From: Cohnella caldifontis
GTDB taxonomy: Bacteria; Bacillota; Bacilli; Paenibacillales; Paenibacillaceae
Assembly: GCF_029360585.1 (NCBI RefSeq)
Contig: NZ_JAQZSJ010000007.1
Coordinates: 121,844-185,843 of the forward strand
Direction of reading: 5' to 3'
Length of the DNA stretch: 64,000 nucleotides
The notes under the pieces are model-generated. The model did no database searches, was not told where the DNA came from, and saw nothing but the letters and a program-made list of their open reading frames with translations. The position numbers and the translations under genes are program-made. This document shows positions 26,280 to 34,038 of this stretch, piece after piece (the first letter of the stretch is position 1; every line of letters begins with the position of its first letter).

Positions 26280-27368
26280 CTATTTGTAAGGATCCGCGGC
26301 ATCCCGAAGGCCGTCGCCCAGGAAATTGAACAACAGAACGGTAAGCACGATGAAGGCGGCAGGCCACAGCAGCCACGGCTGGTGAGCCAACGTCTGCAGC
26401 GTCTGCGCGTCCTTGAGCAAGACGCCCCAGCTTACGGCCGGCGCTTGGATGCCTAGCCCGAGAAAGCTTAACGCGGTTTCTCCCAAAATCGTCGTCGGAA
26501 TCGCCATCGTCGTCGTTACGATCAGGTAGCTGTAGAAGGAAGGAAGCAAATGCCTGAAAATAATCCTCGCATGGCTGGCGCCGGACAGTCTGGCGGCCAT
26601 CGTGAAATCCTCCTCGCGAAGCGACAGCAGCTTCCCTCTGACCACCCTGGCGAGTCCGGTCCAATCGATGAGCGAGAATATGACGATCATCCCTAAATAG
26701 AGTTGCGCGGTCGACCAGGTTCTGGGAAGCGCGGCGGCTAACGCCATCCACAACGGGATGGTCGGGATGCTGATCAGCAGATCGATTAAGCGTTGGATGA
26801 CCGTATCGACCCAGCCCCCGAAGTACCCGGATATGCCGCCAATGATCACGCCGAACACCAGCGTTAACGCGACGCCGGCCATCCCGAACGAGAGCGAGAT
26901 TCTCGAGCCGTACAAAATCCGGGAGAACAAGTCGCGCCCCAATTTGTCCGTTCCCATCAGAAACAGCGGATTGCCGTCTTTCACGCCGAACAGATGAACG
27001 TCGCTCTTGATGAATCCCAGCAGCTTATAGGAATCGCCCTTCACGAACAGATGGACCGGATATTTCCGTGCCGTATCGGCGGTGAACGTCCTTCGGAACG
27101 ATTCCTTGTCGATTTCCATTTTGTACCCGTAGACGAACGGCCGGAGATGGAACTTGCCTTCTTCGTCCACGAAGCGCAGCTTCTGGGGCGGCGAGTTCTT
27201 GTAATCCACGAATCGGGTCTCGGGCAAGTTCGGAGCCAGAAAGCCGCAAAATACGGCGGTCAAATAGAGCAGCAGCAGCAAAGGAAGCGCAATCAAAGCC
27301 AGCCTGTGCTTCTTGAATTTGCGCCACATCAGTCTCCACTGCGACGAAGTCTCGTACGATCGGCTCAT
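26280..27368 (-). CDS. Oligopeptide-type ABC transporter, permease (OppC-like) with long extracellular loop
   Basis: 362 residues. Helix 1 lies at about 20-42. An external segment of about 85 residues follows before the conserved MGTDKLGRDLFSRILYGSR; typical OppC proteins have a shorter loop here. The rest has five helices, and the ATPase-coupling loop reads AARLSGASHARIIFRHLLPS. Its ATG overlaps the OppB-like stop by 4 bases. The long loop may help dock the large binding protein. Confidence 0.9.
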   Translation of the reverse strand: MSRSYETSSQWRLMWRKFKKHRLALIALPLLLLLYLTAVFCGFLAPNLPETRFVDYKNSPPQKLRFVDEEGKFHLRPFVYGYKMEIDKESFRRTFTADTARKYPVHLFVKGDSYKLLGFIKSDVHLFGVKDGNPLFLMGTDKLGRDLFSRILYGSRISLSFGMAGVALTLVFGVIIGGISGYFGGWVDTVIQRLIDLLISIPTIPLWMALAAALPRTWSTAQLYLGMIVIFSLIDWTGLARVVRGKLLSLREEDFTMAARLSGASHARIIFRHLLPSFYSYLIVTTTMAIPTTILGETALSFLGLGIQAPAVSWGVLLKDAQTLQTLAHQPWLLWPAAFIVLTVLLFNFLGDGLRDAADPYK

Positions 27369-28363
27369 GCGCTTGCCCCCCCGTAGCGAATGCGGGGATC
27401 GAGCACGGCAAGCAAAATATCGGAGAGCAGCGTGCCGAGAACGGTAAGGACGCTCAAGATCAAAATAAAGCTGCCCGCGAGATACATATCCTGCACCATC
27501 AACGCATTCAAGAGAATCGGTCCGGTCGTCGGAAGGTTGAGCACGATCGACACGATCGCTTCGCCGGAAATGAGCGTCGGCAGCGTCCAGCCCACCGTGC
27601 TGATCAACGGATTGACCGCGGTCCGGACCGGGTATTTCCAGAGCAGCTTCCTCTCGCTAAGGCCTTTGGCTCTGGCGGTCGTGACGTACTGCTTAGATAG
27701 CTCGTCGAGCATCATGCCCCGCGTGACGCGGATCAATCCTGCCGTACCGGACAATCCGATAATGACGACCGGAATGATCATGCGCGGAACCATGTCCCAT
27801 ACCTTCGCCATGCTCCAGGGCGCCTCCGCATACGCAGGAGAGGAGAGGCCGGTGATGGCCACTCCCGTCTGCGAATATACGGTATAGATCAGGATCAGGG
27901 CGATCAGGAAACCCGGGATCGCAAGTCCGATAAACCCGATCAGCGAGAACGCGTAATCCATCGGCGAATACGGATGCGTCGAGGAATAGATGCCAATCGG
28001 AATCGCGATCAGCCAAATGACGACCATGGATATGAACGAGATCGCCATCGTCAGCAGCAGCCGTTCTCCGATCACGGCGGACACCGGCATTTTATATTGA
28101 AAGGACGTTCCGAAATCGGCATGCAGGAGAATGTTCTTCATCCAGATGAAATATTGCATGTAGAGCGGTTTATCCAAGGCGTATTGCGATGTCAGGTTCA
28201 TGATCATGCTCTCGTCGACATCGTTGCCGGACAGCTTCAACTGGTCGACATAGCTCGTTAAGAAGTCTCCCGGAGGCAGTTGGATGATGATGAACACGAT
28301 CACGCTGATGGCGAATAGAAGCGGGATGACCTGAAGGACTCTGAATCCGATGTATGAAAGCAC
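27365..28363 (-). CDS. Oligopeptide-type ABC transporter, permease (OppB-like)
   Basis: 332 residues, six helices. The N-terminal FRVLQVIPLLFAISVIVFII and QLPPGDF are typical of OppB/DppB. The coupling loop is YVTTARAKGLSERKLLWKYP. GTG 28363 is the start. It forms the channel with the OppC-like protein. Confidence 0.92.
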   Translation of the reverse strand: MLSYIGFRVLQVIPLLFAISVIVFIIIQLPPGDFLTSYVDQLKLSGNDVDESMIMNLTSQYALDKPLYMQYFIWMKNILLHADFGTSFQYKMPVSAVIGERLLLTMAISFISMVVIWLIAIPIGIYSSTHPYSPMDYAFSLIGFIGLAIPGFLIALILIYTVYSQTGVAITGLSSPAYAEAPWSMAKVWDMVPRMIIPVVIIGLSGTAGLIRVTRGMMLDELSKQYVTTARAKGLSERKLLWKYPVRTAVNPLISTVGWTLPTLISGEAIVSIVLNLPTTGPILLNALMVQDMYLAGSFILILSVLTVLGTLLSDILLAVLDPRIRYGGASA

Positions 28364-28380
28364 TCGATATCATCCCAATC

Positions 28381-30336
28381 TCAAGATTTGAAGAACCACT
28401 GTTCGCCGGCGAAGTTATGCGCGATCCCCCAGCCCGTGTCGGAAATATTGCCGATCCTGGCGTTGACCGCGACCGGCGCGGCAATATCCTCGCTGTGGAT
28501 GAAGTACCAGTAGTTGTCGCCGATGTTTTTGCGGATTTCCTCGCGCTTCTTGAGCGCCTCCGCTTGAGGAAGCTCGCGAAGGCTGGCGATCAGTTTGAAC
28601 AACTCCAACGCTTCCTTCGGCGGTTCTTCGCCTTTCTTCCCTCCGGAATTCCACCATTGATCCCACAGCGGAGCCCAAATGTTCTGGCCCCATTGTTCGC
28701 GAACCCACTGCACCGGTCCCGGCGTGAACATGATGGTCGCTTTCAGTTCGTTCGCCTTATTGCGCGTGTCGTACAGCTTCGCGTCGATTTGCTTCAACGT
28801 CACTTCGATGCCAAGCGGTTTCCATTGCTCGATGACCAGCTCGCCGAGGGTCGCGAAGTCCGCGAACTGCGACGAGACCTCGAAAGGAATGGTGAACCGT
28901 TTGCCGTCCAGGCCGATCCGATAGCCGCTGGCGTCCTTCTTCAAGCCGACCTCGTCCAGCAGCTTGTTGGCCTCGTCGAGGTTGCGCTTCGTATTCTCGA
29001 TCGAAGACGGCTTCGCGAAGCCATAGAACACCGTATCCGCGATTTCGTCCTTATCGAGCGCCAGATCGAGCGCTTTGCGGAACCTGACGTCCCGAACCGT
29101 TTTGCGCCAAGCTTCGTCGTTATATGTCAGATTCAGATGAATATCGTTCGCCGTCCGATGCAGCGTGTTCAAGTAGACTTTAAAGCCGCCTTCGCTTTCC
29201 TTCTCCTTGATCAGCGGGACGTTCGGAATCGATAAAAATTCATACGAATGGTCGACTTCGCCGGCGAGAATTTTCAGGTTGACCATTTCCGTATTTTGCA
29301 CGAGCGTGCTTTGCAGCTTATCGATGTAAGGGAGCTGGTTGCCCGCCGCATCGATCTTGAAGTAATAAGGATTCCGCTCGAATTCGATCACGTCGCCGGT
29401 TTTCGTCAGCACGTACGGGGAGAGAACCGGGAAGCCGAGCGCCTTCGGATAAGTGGCCTCGGTATTCAGCAAGTCTTTCGAGGTGAAGAGCTGCACCCAA
29501 TCCCCTTGCGCGAACCCCGCTTCCTTGATCGACTTCTCGAGCTCCGCCGGGTCGGCGTATTTCTTATGGAATTTCTCCAGGTAATGCTTCGGCTTGAGCA
29601 GATCGTTATACCCTCTCCAACCTTGCCATGCAAGCTGCAGCAAGAAGCCGCCGTAGGGCTTGTCGAACGAGATCTTGAACGTCAAGTTGTCGACGACTTC
29701 GAACTTGAACGGCGTGCCGGTCTCGTCGGCGGCGGATTTGAGCCATAACGGGAAAATCGGCGTAAGCTCGGGGTTGAAGATGACGTCTTCTACGGCGAAG
29801 CGAACGTCCTCCGTCGTAACCGGAACGCCGTCGGACCATTTCAGCCCGTCGCGCAGGGTGAACGTGAATTGTTTCTGATCGTCGCTCACCTCATAGGACT
29901 GAACGATATTGGGCGTGACTTCTTCCCCTAACATGCCGGGCGTGTTGACGAGCGGTTCGTTCTGGATAATGAACAAATCGGCGTCATTGACCGGATCCAG
30001 CCGTACGGTACGCAGCGTGCCGCCGTATGTACCGATTTCGTACTTGTAAAAGCTGTCCGGAACCTCGTTGGTCAACTTCGGCGCTTTCGGTAACCGATCG
30101 GCGACGGGGGGGAGGCTCTTGCCGTCGAAGAACGGGGATTGCTTGAAGCTGCCGGGTGCGGCAACCGCGCTCGCGGATGCGGACGGGGATGCTCCCGCGG
30201 ATGAGCCGCCGGCGGCAGGGGAAGACGAAGGTTCATTGCCGGACGTGACGTTGGCCGAGTTGCCGTAGCATCCGGCCAGTAGGGCAACGATAAGCGTTAA
30301 AACAAGGAAAACGACTGCCGATTTTTTGTTAAACAT
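28381..30336 (-). CDS. Family 5 (oligopeptide-type) ABC substrate-binding lipoprotein
   Basis: 651 residues, larger than the 500-550 usual for DppA/OppA. The signal ends in LAGC (Cys 22), then a Ser/Ala/Gly linker to about residue 65. Family 5 signatures are FTLRDGLKWSDGVPVTTEDV and FRKALDLALDKDEIADTVFY. Several large relatives of this class bind sugars or their sulfated oligomers instead of peptides, and the two sulfatase-like neighbours favour such a ligand (inference). The start overlaps the sulfatase stop by 8 bases. Confidence 0.9.
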   Translation of the reverse strand: MFNKKSAVVFLVLTLIVALLAGCYGNSANVTSGNEPSSSPAAGGSSAGASPSASASAVAAPGSFKQSPFFDGKSLPPVADRLPKAPKLTNEVPDSFYKYEIGTYGGTLRTVRLDPVNDADLFIIQNEPLVNTPGMLGEEVTPNIVQSYEVSDDQKQFTFTLRDGLKWSDGVPVTTEDVRFAVEDVIFNPELTPIFPLWLKSAADETGTPFKFEVVDNLTFKISFDKPYGGFLLQLAWQGWRGYNDLLKPKHYLEKFHKKYADPAELEKSIKEAGFAQGDWVQLFTSKDLLNTEATYPKALGFPVLSPYVLTKTGDVIEFERNPYYFKIDAAGNQLPYIDKLQSTLVQNTEMVNLKILAGEVDHSYEFLSIPNVPLIKEKESEGGFKVYLNTLHRTANDIHLNLTYNDEAWRKTVRDVRFRKALDLALDKDEIADTVFYGFAKPSSIENTKRNLDEANKLLDEVGLKKDASGYRIGLDGKRFTIPFEVSSQFADFATLGELVIEQWKPLGIEVTLKQIDAKLYDTRNKANELKATIMFTPGPVQWVREQWGQNIWAPLWDQWWNSGGKKGEEPPKEALELFKLIASLRELPQAEALKKREEIRKNIGDNYWYFIHSEDIAAPVAVNARIGNISDTGWGIAHNFAGEQWFFKS

Positions 30337-31765
30337 GTTGGAATCCCTCCGAAAATAATCCGAATGATGGGGATGGCGCGTAATGCTTGCGTCCTTCCGT
30401 CAGCTGTCTCTTCAGCCAATCCAGCCGCAGCAGCGGATCGCCGTGTTGCTTCAGTTCTTGGTAAAGCTTCAATCTCAGCTCGGACAGGAGGTCCGCATTC
30501 GCCGGATCGTCTACGACGTTATGCAGCTCCTCGGGGTCTTGCCGCAGATCGTACAATTCGTCGATATCCGTTAAGTTCCAGATATATTTGAATTCGGCGC
30601 TGCGAATCATCCGTTGGTTATACAAGCCGAACTGCTGTCCGTTATACGTGGACACGACTTCCGTTCGCCACCCGGGAGCCGGCGAGCCGTCCAAGATCGG
30701 CGTCAGCGACTTGCCGTGAAAACCCGGCGGCGCCGGTACATTCGCCCATTCGAGCAAAGTCGGCGGCAGATCGAGCAGGTTATAGACGAAGGAATCGATG
30801 CGCGATCCTGCCGGGATTTTGCCCGGATATCGAAGGATAAGCGGCACGCGGACAACGTCGTCGTACAGGATGTAATGCTTATCCATCATGCGGTGACCGC
30901 CGCACATATCTCCGTGATCCGCCGAATAGACGACGATCGTGTTCTCGTCCAGGCCGAGTGCAGTCAGCGCATCCAGCACTTTGCCGATCGCGTTGTCCAG
31001 CTGGCTGATGATCGCGTAATATCTGCGTACGATCGGTTCCCAATCCTGCCACGTGTAGTTCTCCATCCCCCAATTGAGGAGCATTTGCTTTTGGATGTAC
31101 GGCTTGTTGAGGAACGTATCGCGGAAGCTGCGCCACTCGGGAATTTCCCGCGATTCATAGAGCTCCAGGAACCGCGGATGCGGCTGGCAGGGAAGATGGG
31201 GTTCCGGCAGGTCCAGCCGGATATGCCAAGGCTGATCGGAAGCGGCATATCGCCGAATGAGCGAGATCGCCTGATCGGCTAACCAATGCGTTCTCGTATG
31301 CTCCAGCGGAACGGAATCGGTCTCGCCCAGCCAGCCTTGCGTGAATTTCGCTTCCGGATGCTCCGCCGCGCGAAAGTTCCGGTAATCCGCTTCGCTGACG
31401 TAATCCTCGAATCCGTACTGCAGCGGGGAATGCTGCTGGTTCACGTGCCACTTGCCGACATAGCCGTTTTTGTACCCGTGGTCCTGCAAGTCCTTTGTCC
31501 ATGTATACTCCGTAGGAGGCAGTTCATGGTTCGGCACGAGGTCCGCATTCCAGAAGGCGTTAAAGCTTTCCGGCCGTCTGCCTGCAAGCAGGCTCTGCCT
31601 GGCCGGGCAACATAGCGGAATCGGCGTGTAGGCGTTGGTGAAGCTGGCCCCTTCGGCGGACAGGCGGTCCAGATTCGGCGTCAGGACGGGGTAATCTCGG
31701 CTGTAGCCGATGCTGTCGTAACGATGCTGGTCGGTTAAAATCAATAAAATGTTGGGCTTGCTCAT
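30329..31765 (-). CDS. Sulfatase with canonical formylglycine motif
   Basis: 478 residues, first gene of the operon. NILLILTDQHRYDSIGYSRD opens the fold. The activation motif is L-C52-C-P-A-R56 (Cys-x-Pro-x-Arg), so Cys52 should be converted to formylglycine by an enzyme encoded elsewhere. YSADHGDMCGGHRMMDKH is the Asp-His metal site. No signal peptide, therefore cytosolic, acting on material brought in by the ABC importer. The C-terminal part (PGFHGKSLTPILDG, EELHNVVDDP) is the usual sulfatase domain. ATG 31765 follows GAGGAGG. Confidence 0.92.
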   Translation of the reverse strand: MSKPNILLILTDQHRYDSIGYSRDYPVLTPNLDRLSAEGASFTNAYTPIPLCCPARQSLLAGRRPESFNAFWNADLVPNHELPPTEYTWTKDLQDHGYKNGYVGKWHVNQQHSPLQYGFEDYVSEADYRNFRAAEHPEAKFTQGWLGETDSVPLEHTRTHWLADQAISLIRRYAASDQPWHIRLDLPEPHLPCQPHPRFLELYESREIPEWRSFRDTFLNKPYIQKQMLLNWGMENYTWQDWEPIVRRYYAIISQLDNAIGKVLDALTALGLDENTIVVYSADHGDMCGGHRMMDKHYILYDDVVRVPLILRYPGKIPAGSRIDSFVYNLLDLPPTLLEWANVPAPPGFHGKSLTPILDGSPAPGWRTEVVSTYNGQQFGLYNQRMIRSAEFKYIWNLTDIDELYDLRQDPEELHNVVDDPANADLLSELRLKLYQELKQHGDPLLRLDWLKRQLTEGRKHYAPSPSFGLFSEGFQHV

Positions 31766-31796
31766 GCTGCAGAATCCTCCTCGCTCGTTTTTCAGA

Positions 31797-31834
31797 CAAA
31801 AAAAGAGACCATTCGCGGTAAGGCGAGCGGTCTC
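31797..31834 (-). terminator. Terminator-like hairpin in the operon leader (candidate attenuator)
   Basis: On the minus strand GAGACC (31834-31829) pairs with GGTCTC (31810-31805), with inner TCGC/GCGA pairing, directly followed by seven T residues (31804-31798). It lies after the predicted promoter and 30-odd bases before the sulfatase start, so it would end transcripts before the first gene unless bypassed. A second AGACC just upstream (CCAGACCACTGG) could compete for the same pairing and act as antiterminator. Confidence 0.65.
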
Positions 31835-31887
31835 CAGTGGTCTGGTTGACTTTAATTCTGAGTATATCGATATGATTAATTTTATTT

Positions 31888-31916
31888 AGAGTAACATCCC
31901 AATATGACCGTGTCAA
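31888..31916 (-). promoter_or_regulatory. Promoter of the sulfatase/oligopeptide operon
   Basis: On the minus strand TTGACA (31916-31911), 17-base spacer, TACTCT (31893-31888), followed by AT-rich DNA. Confidence 0.75.
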
Positions 31917-31950
31917 TCCTAAAATTAGGCGTCAATGAAACCATGGAAAG

Positions 31951-32018
31951 CATGCGAAAAAAGCCTTCCGTCCCCGATAGCAGAAGATCTGCGGATGAAG
32001 ACGGAAGGCTTTCGCATG
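31951..32018 (-). terminator. Terminator of the esterase operon
   Basis: A long stem: GACGGAAGGC text at 32000-32018 pairs with 31951-31972 on the other arm; the minus strand ends GGCTTTTTTCG. It separates the esterase unit from the sulfatase operon. Confidence 0.85.
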
Positions 32019-32038
32019 TCATAAGTATGGGTAGTTTT

Positions 32039-32998
32039 TTACAACCCGAACCGCGAAGCGATGAACGCCATCGCCTTCCGGTTCTGATCGCCGCCGACGT
32101 GATGCCCGGAGAACGGATAAACGAGCATTTCCTTCGGCGATGCGATCCGGTTGTAGGCCGCGTAAATCGTTTCCGGCATCGTGATCGGATCTTTGAGCCC
32201 GCAGGACAATAGGGTCGGGACGCGGATCCGGTGCGCCAGGTTCAGCGCGTCGAAGTAACTCAGCGTCCCCAGCACCGTCTCCAGTTGGTCCGGGAATCGC
32301 GCGACGTAATCCGCGGCTTCGGTCAGCGAGCCGGCGGAGTTCAGGATGCCGTAATCCATGTGGCACATGTTCGGGATATGGGCCACGGCGAGCGCCGGGA
32401 TGTCCGACAAAGCCGCGGCCATGAGCGTCAAGCCGCCGCCCTGGCTCCCGCCGAGCACGCAAATCCGCGAAGCGTCCACGTCATCCCGCTCCGCCGCCCA
32501 TTGCACGGCTTTCAGCGCATCCAGCGTGATCGCCTTGTAGTAACAAGTATCGCGATCCAAAATCCCCTGCGTGATCCAACCTTTGGTCATGCCGTAATCC
32601 TGCGGCAGCCGGTTGCCTGTCTCCCCGCCCTGGCCGCGCACGTCCACGGCGAACACCGCCAGCCCCATGAGCAGGTATGCCGCGTAATCCTCGGGTTGGC
32701 CTTTGCTGCCGGCGTACCCGTGAAAACAGACGGCGCAGGGCAAGCGCCTTCCTTCCGGCACGAACCGGGGGCGCAGGTACCATCCGTGGATCCGGGTGTC
32801 GTCGAAGCCTTCGTACTCGACCCGATAGACGTCCGCATACGCCAGCGGAGTCTCTTCCCGAACCGCGGAAGCGTTCAACGGTTTGCCTGCGCATGCCTTC
32901 AGCGTCTCTTGCCAGTAGCGCTCCAAATCCGGCCGCGCCGTCAGCGGAGGCACGTATTGCACGAGTTCCGCGATCCGGCGGGATACGAAATGGCTCAT
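32039..32998 (-). CDS. Acetylxylan esterase / cephalosporin-C deacetylase family hydrolase
   Basis: 319 residues from ATG 32998 (GGAGGTGCC upstream). The AXE1-type alpha/beta hydrolase motifs are present: CAVCFHGYAGSKGQPED, VDVRGQGG (RGQGG oxyanion signature), the nucleophile VLGGSQGGGLTLMAA, the acid in SCGLKDPITMPETIYA and the histidine in FSGHHVGG. These enzymes remove acetyl groups from xylan oligosaccharides and related acetyl esters. No signal peptide, so cytosolic. It lies 47 bases after the aldo/keto reductase gene. Confidence 0.9.
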   Translation of the reverse strand: MSHFVSRRIAELVQYVPPLTARPDLERYWQETLKACAGKPLNASAVREETPLAYADVYRVEYEGFDDTRIHGWYLRPRFVPEGRRLPCAVCFHGYAGSKGQPEDYAAYLLMGLAVFAVDVRGQGGETGNRLPQDYGMTKGWITQGILDRDTCYYKAITLDALKAVQWAAERDDVDASRICVLGGSQGGGLTLMAAALSDIPALAVAHIPNMCHMDYGILNSAGSLTEAADYVARFPDQLETVLGTLSYFDALNLAHRIRVPTLLSCGLKDPITMPETIYAAYNRIASPKEMLVYPFSGHHVGGDQNRKAMAFIASRFGL

Positions 32999-33045
32999 GC
33001 CGGCACCTCCCCGCATATGGATGGCGGTATCCGCGATTCCGCCCG

Positions 33046-34038
33046 TTATGCCTTCAAAATCTCCTCGATCCGCGCCAACTCGTCTTCGCCGAACGCGAGG
33101 TTGTTCACGATCGCGGCGTTGTCGTCGAGCTGGCTTACCTTGCTCGCGCCGATCAGCACGCTGGTGACCCGTTCGCCGCGCAGCACCCAGGAGAGCGCCA
33201 TCTGGGCCAGCGTTTGCCCGCGCGCCTGCGCGATTTCGTTCAGCTTGCGGACTTTCTCGACCCGCTCCGGCGTGATATGGCTTTCGTTCAGGAACACGGA
33301 AGCCCCCGCCGCGCGGGAGCCCGCCGGAATCCCGTTCAAATACTTGTTCGTCAGCAGCCCTTGTTCCAGCGGCGAGAAAGCGATCGAACCGACGCCGTTC
33401 TCCTCGAGCACGTCCAGCAGCTCGCCCTCGATCCAACGGTCGAACATGCTGTAACGAGGCTGATGGATCAGCAGCGGCGTTCCGAGGCTTTTCAGGATCT
33501 CGATCGCCCGGCGGGCTTCCGGCGCGCGGTAGTTGGAGATGCCGACGTACAGCGCCTTGCCCGAGCGCACGATCTGGTCGAGCGCGCCCATCGTTTCCTC
33601 CAGCGGCGTCTCCGGATCGGGGCGATGGTGGTAGAAAATGTCCACGTAATCCAGGCCCATCCGCTTCAGGCTCCGGTCCAGGCTCGAAATCAAATATTTG
33701 CGCGAGCCCCAATCCCCGTACGGCCCCGGCCACATGTAGTAGCCCGCCTTCGTGGAAATGACCATCTCGTCGCGGTACGGCTTCATGTCCGTCGCCAGCA
33801 GGCGGCCGAACATCTCCTCCGCCGATCCCGGAGGCGGCCCGTAGTTGTTGGCGAGGTCGAAATGGGTGATGCCGAGATCGAACGCCCGGCGCACCAAAGC
33901 CCGCCCGTTCTCGAACGCGTCGATCCCTCCGAAGTTGTGCCACAGGCCCAACGAAACGACCGGCAGCTTGAGTCCGGAACGCCCGCAGCGGTTGTACTTC
34001 ATCCCCGCGTAACGCTCTCCGCTCGCTAAATAAGTCAT
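33046..34038 (-). CDS. Aldo/keto reductase (YghZ-like)
   Basis: 330 residues. The catalytic tetrad can be traced: Asp in THFDLANNYGPPPGSAEE, Tyr in NNYG, Lys in VISTKAGYYMWPGPYGDW and His in DIFYHHRPD. The text MKYNRCGRSGLKLPVVSLGL and the GPYGDWGSRKYL region match the YghZ group, which reduces glyceraldehyde 3-phosphate, methylglyoxal and similar aldehydes using NADPH. Its start overlaps the radical SAM gene by 4 bases. Confidence 0.9.
   Translation of the reverse strand: MTYLASGERYAGMKYNRCGRSGLKLPVVSLGLWHNFGGIDAFENGRALVRRAFDLGITHFDLANNYGPPPGSAEEMFGRLLATDMKPYRDEMVISTKAGYYMWPGPYGDWGSRKYLISSLDRSLKRMGLDYVDIFYHHRPDPETPLEETMGALDQIVRSGKALYVGISNYRAPEARRAIEILKSLGTPLLIHQPRYSMFDRWIEGELLDVLEENGVGSIAFSPLEQGLLTNKYLNGIPAGSRAAGASVFLNESHITPERVEKVRKLNEIAQARGQTLAQMALSWVLRGERVTSVLIGASKVSQLDDNAAIVNNLAFGEDELARIEEILKA

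Noticed and set aside
31797..31916. T-box riboswitch
   Set aside because: ACCGCG occurs before the hairpin, but the leader is too short for a specifier stem and the GGTGG core is absent.
32039..33943. 634-codon frame on the minus strand
   Set aside because: Only 32039-32998 has family motifs and a ribosome site; the rest is a shadow of the aldo/keto reductase gene.
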